Notes: generated by a model from the letters alone, not told the origin. A DNA stretch of 64,000 nt from Prostheceraeus crozeri (GCA_907163375.1 CAJQUW010003400.1:416901-480900), one strand, 5' to 3'. Positions 12,601 through 27,600 are shown, counted from the stretch's first letter. Program-made: numbers and translations.

Positions 12601-15600
12601 TATATACAAAATGAAAGAGAAGTGAATTAAATTTTTCCTACTTCTACCCTGAATGCAAGCTATGTTCACCGCGGCCTTCCAGTATTGTGCATTCAAAAAC
12701 AATCAGTATTGACTCTCACACTGCCATGGATTTGACTTTAATTCACTTTCTCTTTCATTTTGCATATAAGAGCGTTGTATAGCCAATTTATTTCTTCCCG
12801 AAATTTTACTTGACAAGAGTCGGGCGTGAAATATATTTATGACAATTCAGTTCATTAGTTTAAAATATCGCAAAATTGATCAAGACCACACAATGCTTCA
12901 ACAGAATTCCATTAATCATAAACAAAACACCAGTGCATGTAGTTTCTGCAGTATACCATTCATTTACACACATGCAAATATATTCAAATGTTCTAAATAG
13001 AAAGTGTGCCAACAAAATAATATAAAAAGTGCCAAGAAAGAATCAATTGAGGACAGCATTTCTTGCAAAAGATTTTAAAATCAGCATGTTGAGTGATCAA
13101 ATAAAAAAAACTGTAAATGCTACTCACAGAAAAACAAAAATTAATCCACATTTATATCACATTCCATGACTTGCATCTTAAGAAGCAATGAATTCCAAAA
13201 CTTTTCCAGGATTTACAGGACCTGTATGAACCCGGAGCCAATTTGAAAGGTTGGGAGCAACGAGGGATGTCAGTGATTCCAAATCACAGTAATGAAAAGT
13301 AGTGCTGCTGCTCAAAATTGCGTTGAGTCCGCAAAAAGTATCACCAGTTTGTGATTTGATATTCTTGAAGACTCTCCATACAAAGATATTCAACAATGTG
13401 GTGGGCTAAAACTTCGATCATGTTCGCGTCTAATTCACTGTGAAGCTTCCATTTCCACGCTGAAGTAGGATGTGCAGTAAATACATATCCATCCCGTCAG
13501 ATACTAATTGCAAAACTTGATGCGTTTTACACTGACTGATCTAGAACCACTGTTTTTTGAATTATGTAAGAAAATTGTAATATTGCAGGAAAATTATGAA
13601 TATGGTGGACGAAATTAGCAACTAGCATAGAAAACTATTAATCACTGAGTATTAGCACTTACTTTCCTTTTGTAGTAATCCTTGTGCTCTCGCTCCCGTT
13701 TTACCAAGGTAATCAAATCTTTCAGCTTCCCTTCCTAAAATCAGAAATAAATGCATTTACATTGCATGACACGGATTAGTTCATTTTGACGTTTTCTGAG
13801 AGCAGATGTAATAATCGTTGTCCTGTAATCAGCAGTATGAACGAATAATATATTATCAAATCCCCAATCGCAGTTCGATATTGTTGTATGATGTTGTCAT
13901 GAATTCAAATTAGTGGACGATTCACTCAAACATAATTAGGTAGGTATATTGATAATGTGTTCATTCAAAAGTTCTTCAAAAAATTGGATGAGGAGAATCA
14001 TGTGATGTATGATTGTCAGATTCATATAAATCTGTAAAGCATATTCTTAAGGGAAAGTAGTTACTCCACAAGGAATGTCATTGTGTGTACACTAATGATT
14101 CATAAAACTATCAATCCTCTATACTATGGATAGGAGGCAAAAATAAGAATACATGTACAATTGTACATTGTGCATGTATATTGTAGAAAAAATTAGGAAA
14201 AAAAGTAAATCTTTGATTAAAATCTTGAGTCTTGCATGAAATTATTGTGCGATCAATCTATGATTAGATAACTTTAATATATCAAAGTTAGGGACCCAAG
14301 TGTTTGTAAAATGTTATTTTTAGTAGACCTTTATATATTTCGACCAGCTATTTGGTCATCATCAGTAGGAAGGATTTTACAGGGAGACATAATTCAAAAT
14401 TCATGTATGGGGAGAGCATAGAGAGATAAACAAAATCATCTCTATACAAATGATGGAAATCATAAAGGTCGAAGGAAAGGAAGGAAGTGGGCCTCTATGA
14501 TCTCTGTTCTGTGTTGACGATGAAATCAAAGATGAAGTCGGCCACACAGATCAGGAACCACAGAGATCCACTCATAGTGAGTGTTACACATATACAATAG
14601 TTGAGATTCATGCCGGCGCTGAATCAAGCTAAGGAATATTATCTTCACTAAGTAAAAAAACTTACATAATCCTTGACTTTCCTCTCAAGTGCATCAATTG
14701 ACGCGGTATTCAGAGGGATTGCTCTTGATCCGGACTGACCATCTTTACCGTCTGCAATAATCAAAATCAATATATTGTCAAGTATTATGCATAACTTGAT
14801 TGACGTCTTCACATTCTTATGTGTGTCTATAGGTGAACTCACAGAATTAGATTCATCTGCGCGCGCTTCGAAGCAGATAAACAAAATATTTAATTCTGTG
14901 GGTGAACTAGGGTTGATGAAAAAGTTTTGACCGATAGAAATTCGATTCTGGCTCTTTTGCTTTTAATGCCTATAAATTACATGTTGTATCCATGCAATTC
15001 CTATATATGCAATCGTAAATACTTCTTATTAATCTGGTACGATTACTTTATCACTACCTCAGCGATGTAGTTTGAAATTGTAAAGTTTGCGACCTTTGGC
15101 TTTGACTAGCTAGTTAATTGACAATTTTACAAAAATGATTCTTCTGGACTAAGTGATCAATGAACAATGATGTTCATTGTTGAATAAGGTCGTTTCAATT
15201 CCTTGTAGCAAGGTCCTTAAGGTAGCATTCAGTTCAGTACATGATGTAATTTTGAATTTTTAAATTTAAATTTTTTTGCAGTACTTACATGACCGTGAAT
15301 CTCGTGCAGTCATACGACCGACTTTTATCATTTCTGAGCAAGTTTTGAGTTGTGGAGTTTGGCAGAGAAGACATTTAAAAGCAGAATTTTATCTGTGAAT
15401 CTGGTTTAAGTTCACCTGAAATCTGCAGGAATATCAACGATGATGACGGAGAAGGAATAGGAACTTCCGTGTCTTGCAATTCAATGACCAACAGGAAGAA
15501 CATGGTCTTCGTTTTTTGGGATGCTCGTGGCATTCTTCAAGTTGCTGTTTTGCCCGTGGAGCAGCAAGTAACACATTCTGTTTATCGTAAGGAGCTTGAG

Positions 15601-18600
15601 AAGATGAAAGACGCTGCTGCGAACGAGATGAGACGTCATCAATCTTAATGATTTCTTTTTTATAGGGTAATTCGAGACCAAGCACGCCTTCAGAAACAAA
15701 GAAGAGGCTGATTGAAATCGGTCTCTCCGTTCCCGACCATCCTTCTTATTCCCTGGAACTATCTCCATCTGACAATTACTTGCTTTCTCCGATGAAGATT
15801 TCGTAACGATATCAATCCTCCACGTATGCAGAAGAAGTCATGGTATCAATAAATCAATGGTTCAAATCAAATTTCCGGCATTTCTGCTGGAAGGCTTTCG
15901 CAAGGCCATCAAGGACATAGCAGAGGTACGTCAAAGCTGATGGTGATTATTTCGAACTCTCACCGAATAGTGATGTATGGAAGAAATAATTATACTTAAT
16001 ATAAATATACTTATATTATAATATAATTATAATATGATATATTCAATTGGAATCAAATTGATCGATTTTCTTTGTTCAAATGTTAATACCCTGGAACAAT
16101 ATTTTGCATAAATATGGTGAATATTAAATTAGAGCGTTGAGATAGTCAAAAGTAATCGTATTCCGATTAACATGAGGAATTTAGGATCGCATTTATGTAG
16201 GTAGTATGGAAATGAAATATGCAATCCATTGGTCGGAAAACAAAGAACTAGAATTAAATTTCCATCGATCGCAATTTTTTCATCAACCCCATATGTTACA
16301 AACTTATTTTTGTATTATTATTTTGGAACGAAGATGTTGACAAAACGAAAGACCAGTTTCTCAAGAAAAAGTATATCGACGATGACAGAATAATAAAGTA
16401 TCAATAACTTTGGGAATAGCTATCATTGGAATGCATTGCAACCAAATTGTGGTATATCCTGTCAACATAAGTTTTACATGCAGATTCAACGAAAGATACG
16501 CATAATTTTATGCATGAGTTGGCACAAGGACAACTAGATATCAGCAAGCTGCCAGAACGCGGAAAGCGAAATCATTGTGTCGAGTTTTATAGGCTGACAG
16601 TTGACTGCAGCCGATCAGCTAACACTGTCTATATGTCTACATATATGTTTTTTGCCTCAATCATAGTTTTCCTATTTTAAAATTTTCTCGTAAAATATTT
16701 ATTTTAATCTATATTAAAATTTTAGTTTTAAATTTACCTACTTCTGTCACTTTGCGTCCTGGTTCTACTAATATATTTAGTAGCCCTTGGTTGGCATGAG
16801 ACGTCTCTTGATAAAAACCCTGCGCTATATCTTCCTCAAATACCACAAATGTAGCATTCAACATAGGAGCATTAAATCATATTGTAGTAGAGGGCTTGTA
16901 ATACTATGAATTCCTGACTTATGAGATAATGTCTGTTTTTCAATACAGTCATAGCTGATCGATATTGAGTTAGTATATTTAGCTTACTAATCAATGTAGC
17001 GTGATAATTGGAAATGGTATCTTCCACGTTGTAGTTGCACGCTCGTAATGTGGCCAGAATGTCGAAGTCATCTTTCCATTGTGGCAGGGCGTCCTGAAAT
17101 GATGTAATAAAAATGATTTGAAAATAATCCCTTGAGAGCATATCGAAATGTAATCGAACATAAAATGACGATGAGTACTATATTATCGAAGTTCACCATA
17201 TCAATGTAACTTCAATTAGGAGACATAAAATATTGCAATGTCATTATATCCCGAGCATTGCATAAAAGATATACATGTAGGCCTACATTTACATTGTGTT
17301 AATGTTCGTATACCTTAATATCTTCATATATTAAAGCATTGAACTACAATATGCTCGCTTAGCATATTGTGGTTAAATCATAGATAACCTTAGCACAATG
17401 ATATCACTATTCAGATATCAGAACCGCAATATTTGATTGTACGTGTATATGTGAAAATCAAATGTTGTTCACTGATGTCTATGTAGGGTGCAAAGGTCAA
17501 TGTTCTCGAAAAATACTGTAATAAGCGTTGTGCCTCTAAGGAATTTAGTACTGAAAAACAGCAATGATGTTTCTCAAGATTTGAGTTGACATGATTAAAA
17601 TGCACAATGCATTACTTGTTTGAAACAGGCTCAAAATAAGGTTTGCTATCGGTGCGTAACTATATAATCATTAACTTGTGTGCATACACAGGATAGATTT
17701 CGTTGTATATTGAGTTGATAATGCAAGCGCATATGAGCATACTTGCACATTGCTCATCAGACATAAAAAAGTTCTTCCATACATGTAGGATATATGCAGC
17801 TAGAAAAAATGCATCTAAAGTGGTTTTCACAAAACCTATGTATGCATGTGGTACAAAATCGTAAATAGTAGTAAAGAAATACCAACAATACACAAGAATT
17901 CTTCTCCTATATTTACTGCCCTATGATTACAATGGTATGCAATTGCAAATAATAGAAAATAGACGGGAATTATCAAAATGAACACTCTTATACATGTACA
18001 TGCTGGGCAGCCAAAAATCCTATTGTTAAACAACTTCGATTGAACAACGAATTGGCCCACACACTCGTAAGAGATGGATCTGCAAACATAACGGTTATCA
18101 TGGAAGTTTATGGAACATTATCAAGGAAGGTCTACACCCTCATGCTTTAGCCAATGTAGCTACTTGTAGCTATTGACTTCAACATATCGGTTGTTCCACT
18201 TCTGATAGAACCGCAGCACAATTGATTCTCCTGAACTCCGAAGTTTTGACAGTTTGAACAATGTGACATGTAGTTACCCTCAGTTATGAATCAAGAGTTA
18301 TTGAAATTGACACGTACTTTGATTTTCTTGATTGTGCTGCGTGCTAAATTCGTAGACAATTCCCACTGAACTGGAAGTTTGACCCATGAGCCTTCATCCA
18401 CATCATAGTAGCAATGAATATTTCTCCGGTACTGAAACAAAAGAAGTAATTTTAAGTCGAAATTGCATATAGAACCCTTTCAACAATTACAAAGGCTTTG
18501 TCATAATCAACGCACCCGCACAATCGACTCTACAATCGACTTCTTAGTCACCTGACTAGCTACCATAAATTACCGGCAGTTTTCATTAACGAAATATGTT

Positions 18601-21600
18601 ATAATTTCTTTCGTCTTTACCAAGACGGGTCTGCTTGGGGATAAGAAAGATGGGTTCACTATTCCTCGAAAAATATAATTGATAAAAATTCGTGATTTTT
18701 ATTTTTCATGTATTTTTTATTCAAGCATTTCGCATCGTATGCTTTTTCCAATTAATAAATCTACGAAGTAGAAAGACAATCTCAGCAACAGTTTTGATGA
18801 GTTAAATAGAATACCTGTAATGTCGACAATACATGCTATTCGCAAGTTTATTTTGTCATTTTTTTGTTTGCATTTTCGGCATCGACTCGCAAGCGCCTTT
18901 TGGTAGTACAAATTTCTTGGCAGTATTCTAAACCTTCACATACCCCTCTCTAGTAATCCAAAGATAGAAAGTAGGATTGCTGGTTTTCTTGCATCCCATC
19001 TGCTTCCACAGAGAAAAAAACTTCAGTTGTCTTTCGACAAGCCCACCCCATCAATGAGTCGGGATCTAAACTGACATAGCTTGCCTTAAAGCCATGTACA
19101 AAGTACCATTTAAGCTAACGCTTTTGGTCCTTCGGAATTCATTTGACATCATAAATTTCATTTCATTTAGAAACAATACAACTGGTGGTGTACATTCATT
19201 AGTTTACAGAAGTAGACCTCATGTCGCATTCAATTTAGTTAGGAAAATCTAAAAAAACAAATACAAACGAGTAAAACATGCTTTTTAAACCTACTACTAA
19301 CTCCCTTATTTCATTCAATACGCTCCTAGCAGCCCTCATATCAACAAGGCGCAGAATGTAAAAGCACAACACAGCGGGATTAAGGTAGAGCCACTTGTCT
19401 TGCAAAATACATCATATCCTTTTCTAATACTGTTCATCGGAAAATCTGAGAGCGTCAATGTGAGAGCTGCACAGACACTGACAGAAGGGAGTAGAAATAA
19501 TCAACAAAAATATTTATTTAGAGTAGAAATTGTGTTGAAAGACAGAATCAACAAGTGATCAATAGTGTTCGAAATTGTAGGCCACATCAGCTTGCAGTTG
19601 GAGATGACAACGCTTAGAATTATAAACGAAATTAACAAAAATCATAAAAAGCCAATCGGTTTCTGAACACGCTGCCATAGGCACGCTTTTTCATTTTTAT
19701 TCATTTAACACTTTCAGAAGCTAGACTGTAAGGGTTCAGCCATACCTGGAGAATTAATTTAGAAAATAAAAGTACTGCTATTTATTCGAGTGTTGTTTGT
19801 CAACATATGTTGATTAATGCACAAATGTAAAATCTCTCAGTTTGATTTCACTTCGGTTGATAAAGGTTTACAAAACGTACCTAACATAGAGTTTTCTTTT
19901 ATCTGGGTCGGCGCTCAGCTAAACTTTCAGAACCATCGCATGACATGCATGGTTTATGAGTAAGAAATGTGCAGCGTATGACAATAATGTCCTGATACAT
20001 CTTACGGCTTGAGGTTTATGATAATCAACTATTCGTTTGATTATTCGGTGAAATAATGAACGTTGCAACTGCAGCGCAATAGGCACATACCTGGAACACA
20101 TACGTCTGAACCGATCCTTTCCCTGGAATGTTGATGATGCCTTCTCGATCGTCCTCTCCTTTGGCTGAAGATTTTCTGTGATGCTGTCTCTTTCCATTGC
20201 GTTTAGCTTTACTTGATTCCATCTACAACAGAACAGGAATATAATGCTATGATTGATAATCAATGTGAACGAAGTATTTCATGAATATAGAAGACATGTA
20301 TTAAAGCGCACCTAAAGCTGTATGAGCAAATGGACCTTCACATACATTCATTCATAATTTCTTCTTGCGCATTTCATTCGGCTGGAATTACATCATGATA
20401 AATGATGATGTCACCATACCGCATTTTCTCCAATAAAGTCTGCCCTCAGTATATAGCCCGCACAGGACATGGAAAATAATCATGTAAACGCCCTCAAATA
20501 AATCCAACTCCTGAATTTATCAATTAAAAGGTTTAAATGAGTTAAAGTATGGAACCACTACAAATGGAGTGTGACTTCATAAGCGTGAAGCTTCTATGTT
20601 GTCCAACAATAGCTCTCAATAATTGCAATGTACAAGTGTTCAAAACTTGACCTATCCAAAAGCTTTTGATGTTCACATAATCAGCATAACACAGATTATA
20701 GTTATTTTATTGCTCCTGGTGTTGGTTTCCACCACAGAAGTTAGCTGCATGTTTACCAGGGTGGGCAGTGTTTTAAACAACTGAAAACAGCTGAACACGC
20801 TGAAACACGATGTCTTTTTAAGGTGTGATTATTAATGCAACTTTTTCAATACTTTACCAGTGGCTCTTAGTCTTTTTGCTCAGATTCCTCCCTAAACGTT
20901 GAAAATATGCTTGATTCCTCCCTCCAAATTAGTATGCACTTTAGGTCCCTAGTCAAGTTTAAAAAAATCAAAGATAGTAACAAGTAACAACACATAAAAG
21001 TATACAGCCGAAACATCATACAATCATACGCCAGTACGCTACCATTGACCGTGACGTGCTGAACTTGTCTTGCTTTTCGAAGGCAATATTCATCCTAAAT
21101 TTGGTAGAGGAAGCCGGTGAGAATAGGTTTTTTGAGACGGTATTGCCAAAGTATTATTCTGGACTCATGCAGAACCGCAGCTCTCGAATGTCAATTTAGT
21201 ACAATGGGATAGACGCATGAAATATTGAGGAGAAATCTCGAAGTAGAGGCGGGAAAATACGTTTTCTTTGCAAGCAAGTGAACAGATTAACTATAAGATA
21301 TTACTGTATAACAATGACGATGGATTTATTGCATCACGAACTTGTTCTAAATTATTTCATCATCACGCACTCGGCGAGTTCTTAATAAGAGTCATTTAAT
21401 TTACTTCATGATCAGCATTTCCATTATTTCTGAAATGAATCACTTTCATGGAATGTAGGCATTAAGTCAACATATTCACATCATCTAAACGTGTACTGTT
21501 TCTGTAATCTTTCGATGAAGTAAATTCAATGTTGCTTATTGATTAGTATCTAATAAAGTAACACTATTCATTTAGGACACTAATGGAGCATAATGCAAAC

Positions 21601-24600
21601 ATCACTACAATTCTAAAATTTCACTTGAAATTTAACAAATTTTTTTTCTCGATAAAAATTCAATCGAATTTTGATAAAAGCAAATATATTTTTCATTGTA
21701 AATGCTGAATCTCCTTATTTAATGACATAATTGACAAGCTTACATTGCTTCAATATAATACAAAGACAGCAAAAAACAAGTTTTTTGAATAAAACATTTT
21801 AAACATGTTTTTCAATAAAGCATGTTTTGTACCCACCCTGCTACGAAGCATTTTTTCATCGCTGTCCTTCGTATGAATTATCATAGTGAAGAAATGATAG
21901 AATCGATAACCGGTGTTTCCACTAATAAACGCCACCCTCTGTTAAGCGCCACTGCTGAGAGGTAAACTTTTTAATGAACGCCGCACTTCTCATATAAAGA
22001 AAATTAATAGAAGTGTAGTACACATTTATCGTTCATTGAGCTACAAAAACAAGGGTATACATACGTCCGTATAGTTATCAAACGTCACTGGAATACTTAA
22101 TAACATTGCATTGTTTGCAGTCTATACTCATATTATGAAAAAGCAAGTAACATGATTAAAACCGTCACACTAATCAATTCGCTAATTGACAATTCCTCTA
22201 CAAAATAGAAAATTATATATATCGTATCTAATTTCATATCGCATCGACATCAAATTCTGACTTAGAATCAGATTCAGTAACTTTTTTGAAGTTTCCTGTG
22301 CCGTCAAGCATTGAATCTGACTCATCACGCTATAGTTTTCTGTGAGTCCGGCCGTCAAGTGACCAAGGGAAAGAAACAGCAAATGCCAATATTATACCGG
22401 TAAAAATTAGTCTCGGCATTAAGTCAACATATTCACATCATCTAAACGTGTACTGTTTCTGCAATCTTTCGATAAAGTAAATTCAATGTTGCTTATTGAT
22501 TAGTATTTGTGGCATTTACATAAAAGCATTTATGTTTATATTTATGACGGTGTCTAATTATTGTCAAAATCAACACCTTTTTCAAGACACCAAGACCCTA
22601 TTCATAAGGTTCTTACTCAGATTCCATATTGTATCAACCTTGTTTGATTTGAACAGATTTCAGGCAAATTTGAAAACGTGGGAAGGGAACAGCCTATTTA
22701 CCTGGCCGTCTACGCATAGATGATAAATACAGTGCAACGTGCAGTGACTACCTCAGCAATATCAACACTCCATATCAAATCAGTGATAACGGCCGCTGAT
22801 AAGATGATGAGTTGATAGGAAAATCATTGAAAAGTGAATGGTAAATACTGGATTTCTGGGGTAAATGAGTGACAATTTGTGAGTGTCATTGACTACTGCA
22901 TTTCATTAATGGCAGTTAACACACATTTCCAATAGGCCACACAAAGTTTTAGCATTTATGTATATACGAATATTTGACAGATAAGTTGCCGTGATCATGC
23001 CCAACGATTTTGTGGTAAAAAAATCTTTGGTTGCTAAAAATAGCTTTTTTTAATTTTATCAGTAATTTGGGATCCTCCAAACTAAAAATAAATGTATGTG
23101 CTTACATTGACATTCAATTCTTTTCGCAAACAGGAGAATTTTACAGAATTTGTAATAATCTGGATGAAATTTTGAGTCCTAGAGAAATATTTTGATGTCA
23201 TACAATTTGATCGTTCTACACAATTATGTGAAATAGAGTCGTTATTATTTTTTATACATCAAGTTCATATTTTTTGATAGATCCAAGTACATGTTCGACT
23301 TTATAATCCGATAGCTGTACATAACTATGAACAATAAACATATAAACTTACAAAACCTTCCATTGATTCGATTTCGTCAACGACAAGGGTGCCTTCGTCG
23401 TACCAACTAAATGGAAATTCAACCCATTCCTAAAAATTAAACAGCATGTCATGTTGGAAAATGAAATGAAATGATAAAAATGACCTCACCCCAGTTTCAA
23501 AACTATCAAGGTAAAATCTCATGCCATTTGTAAATATGCAGCAAAAGGTCTTCCCATTCCGATGATGAAATGTTTCGAACGTAATTTCATCCTGAAATGT
23601 AATATGGACTAAATTCCAAATCAATATTATCGGTGATGATTAGTCGTTGATCACACTTAATTGTGTTATTAAAGAAAGCCATAACAATCAGGCATAACAT
23701 TTGATAACGAGTTTAATGAGAGATAGATAGTATTAACTTGAGATAGTATCAACTTGAATGAGGAATGCGGAGTCGGAGTCCCAGAGTCCTATCATTTTTG
23801 CTAGAGTCGGAGTCCTATCAAATGATAGGACTCCGGCCCATAACTAGACCCGAAATATAATACAAACAAATTATTTATTCTCGTGCATATAGCTGTCACT
23901 GTCTTGATATCAACTTTCTCCGTCAAACAAAAGTACAGAGACAGCAGTACATGCAAAGCTTGAAATAGTTGAGGGAATGACCCATGATAGTGAGAAAAGG
24001 ATTGTCTTTTCACTCGGTGATTCAGTAGAGAAGACAAGCCTTCCTCGATCACACTGATTTTCCTGACTGGTAGAGACTGGAGAAAAACCGTGTGAAGCAC
24101 ACATCAACATGATGGGAGGAGCCGAGTCGTATGCATCCAACTGAAAGCGACATTTGATAAACTTTCATCGAAAATGATTGATAATTGATACAGCAATGAT
24201 CACTGAAAATAGGTTCAGGTAAGCCTATAATGATTTATGATGCAGGTTACCAGTAAATTTTTCAAAAAAACTAGGCTTTATATATTGGCCACCCGGAGTC
24301 GGAGTCCTATCAAAATGATAGGACTCCAAATCCTTGACTTCAACATTCGACTGATTGTATACTTTAATTGTTTTCTTATGAAATCCTTCCCCGAAAACCA
24401 ACAGTTTCCATCCAGCGTATGTTCGAATAATTAAATCTATCTCATTTGACATAAGTTTCAATGCTAGTTGGCCGGATAATCATAATGACAGATAGCAGAA
24501 TATTTCTTCGAACAGGGTATCTGTTAATAACGATGAGGTTTAAAGTTTAAAGTTAAATTTTATTGATTCAATAGATATCTTGGTCGAAGAAATATTCTGC

Positions 24601-27600
24601 TTTCTGTCAATATTTATCTCAATCTGCACTATGGGATCCATCAGCATGCTATAAGAAAGCAATAGGTCCATGAGTATAGATTGATTGAAGTATGAAAGTG
24701 TTCACTTTCTGAGGAGCGATTGCTATTCAAATATTTTCGTATGGGATTCATCTGTCATTGTATTACCAAGAACTGAACTGAAACGGAGAATGCTCGAAAT
24801 CTTGAGTTTGCATATTTTACACATAACATAATCCCAAACACAAACTTCAGTGTTGTTAATAAGATGTGGAGCTTAGTTTAAAATAATATTATCAGATACA
24901 ACTGATGTTTGAAAAGCGGTTTATTCTTTCATCTCCTAAAGCTTTACTTTATGGAAATCAATTTAAGCCACTGAATGAGGACGATTATAGTTAAACGAGC
25001 TGATAAAGCATTAAAATGACAGAATTAGTTTGAAATTGTTCGGCTCGTGAGATAGCTGAAGTGTCTGACGTTCCAAAAAAGCTCTGTGCACAGGATAGTG
25101 AGACGCGATTTGAATTTGAAACCTCAAAGACTTCAATTCGCTCGGTATTCGAATCCAACGGACTGTGCGAGACTACCGCAATTTGTTTGCAGGATGGTTT
25201 AAAAAATTTGGAAATGACGCTAGCAAATTAGCAATGGTAGCAATTTAGCAACTTCTTTCTTAACAGGTGCAGTTTTTAGAGAAAACAACCAACAAGCTCA
25301 TGTACCACCGAAACCATTGTATAGAGCAAAGTTGATTGCTTCGGTATTAATAAAAATAAGTTGTTGCACCACCATACCTGGAAGTCACATTTGCTGCTCA
25401 TATTGAAATAAAGGAATTGCACATTGCTGCTTTCTCAAAATCGAAAAGAATTCTCTCCGGGACGAGAATTCAACAAGACAGTGCGGAAAATGTAGTAAAT
25501 TACAAAGAATTAATCATGAAAAATTACTGACTTCCGGTAGTCACCCGGCCGCTTTTCAAATTAATATAAAAGAACACAAGGAAAATGTGAATGGATTCTA
25601 TCCTTTACGCCCAATAGCATCAACAATAAATACCCCTACCCAAAAAGTAGATTGGCTTGCCAGCATTCTATTAAATCAATTAGTAAAATTTGTACCATCA
25701 CATTTGGATAGCATCAATGCATTGATTGAATGTCTTAGAAACAACAACGATAAGTTAAATAACACGGATAATTGCGTCTTTATCTCCTTAGATGTATTTC
25801 ATCTGTATCCAAGTATTCCAATTGAAGATGGTCTGAAAGTTGTAGAAGATTTCGCGAGACAATACTGGAGAAGCATTGATAATTATGGATTAAATGTTGA
25901 GGATTTGATCGATTTTCTTAAATTTATAGCTTACAACTATGAAATAACGTATAACCAAAAAACATATTTACAAATAAGAGGTTGTCCTATGGGAACACAC
26001 TTTTCCCCGCCGTTTTCCATAATTTATATGAACAACATAGAGAATAAAGCGCTCGATATATTAAAAACGAAACATAGTATTGTCCCAGCCATCTTTAAAC
26101 GATACATTGATGGTATCATCATGGGACCATTTCCCAAAAATAAAGATACGATGAAAATAATCTTCGATACTTTTAACTCTGTAAACAGTGATATTCAATT
26201 CATTTCAGAAAACCCCGATACCGATTATCTTGATTTTCTGGACATTAGTATATCCGTTAAAAACAAACTGAGTTACAAATGGTACAGCAAACCGTGCCAT
26301 TCAAGCATTAGCTTAAGAAAAGACAGTTGGCTCCCCAACTATGTAAAAGATAATTTTGATAGTAATAGTTTTCGGTATGTTGAAGACAGATGTTCTGATA
26401 CATTTGATGCATTCAAAGCGCAACAAATTATGAAAAATAGGCTAGAAAGTAATGGGTTCCATGTTGATAATGTGGATAGTTATAAAAATGATAAAATTAA
26501 CGCAAGTAATAACGGAAGAAATATCGACGTTAATCTCTCCCTCGACTACGTGGGTGAAAGTTTTTTAAGAAAAATCAATAAAGTAAAAAATAAGTATAGT
26601 ATACCTGTACGCATCACATCAAAACCTGGTAAAAATTAGCAACAGCATTTAAAAGAAAATCTAATAATGAGTGTACTTGCAATATTTGCTTGACAATCGG
26701 CCCAAAATTTAACTGTAAGCATAAATATGTAGTTTATGAATTCTCTTGCAATCGCTGCCAGAAGAAGTACATAGGTCAAACATGTCGACCTTTCAGAACT
26801 AGATTCAACGAACACCAACGTAGTTTAAAGAATCGAGATACAAAAAGTGCATTAACTGAACATAACTTGTTAGACCATTGCGATGAAGTGATGACCATTG
26901 ATGATTTTAGTTATAAGATTTTGGACAAGCAAAACTCGGCGATTACTACTAGGATGGCTGAATCACGTAACATTGCGTTGAAAATGCCGCTATTGAACAG
27001 ACGTCATGAGCTGACATGATGAGTTGCCCTGACTGGACCACTGATTTGTTGTATATAAACCTACCTTTTAACACTTGTGTCGCATACTAAGCCCTTGAGA
27101 CTGTCGGATTGACGAAACGCGTCGGGTGATTTTTTGAAAAATTTTTTTAAAATAGATTTACGTCAAACAAAGGGAGCGATTGTTTTTTTCACACAATTAT
27201 GACTAACCTCCCGTACGGACGAACTATGAAAAAGACAGTGTGACTCCACATATTGGAAGAGAGGTGAAATTTCGTTTTGCAAATCAATTTCAATAATATG
27301 AGTCACAAGTCGTCAGCTTCATCTTTACTTGCCAGAACTGTCACCAAACATAAACGCACTCGATTTTTGGTTTTGGGGTTATTCTAAATGTAAATATTTA
27401 AATGAGTAAAGTATAGAAGCTCACGATGTCAAATTTGATTGATTTGTCAATCAGTGTTTAACAGATAATCAAGATATGCTTTTTTTGTCTATCGATTCTT
27501 TACCCTACAATCTACAACAGCTAAGATTGAACAATTACCAACAAATTACACGTAACAAAACCTGTAGTTGTTGGAATAAAATCTAATTTATGACTGCATC

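Larger units (their letters stand above)
25215..27175 (+). mobile_element. Penelope-like element (PLE), degraded
   Basis: A reverse transcriptase frame (25587-26639) is followed in another frame by a GIY-YIG endonuclease (to 27019), the defining domain pair of Penelope-like elements. The 3' flank holds GACGAAACGCGTCGGG, a hammerhead-like core. The left boundary is uncertain: relic coding sequence ([15 protein letters not shown]) extends upstream to at least 25,440 and perhaps 25,215. The element lies opposite to the kinesin gene in the 23,591-29,630 intron. Confidence 0.75.

Noticed and set aside
20757..21840. CAGGGTGGGCA ... TACCCACCCTG as a second hAT-like element
   Set aside because: The ends match, but the flanking 8 bases (ATGTTTAC and CTACGAAG) do not, and no transposase is inside. 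Could be chance or a decayed element.
24020..24140. Possible extra kinesin exon starting [19 protein letters not shown] on the minus strand
   Set aside because: It has a good acceptor (TTTCAG) and begins in phase 0, but no phase-0 donor of normal strength follows, so it cannot be joined to the next exon with confidence.
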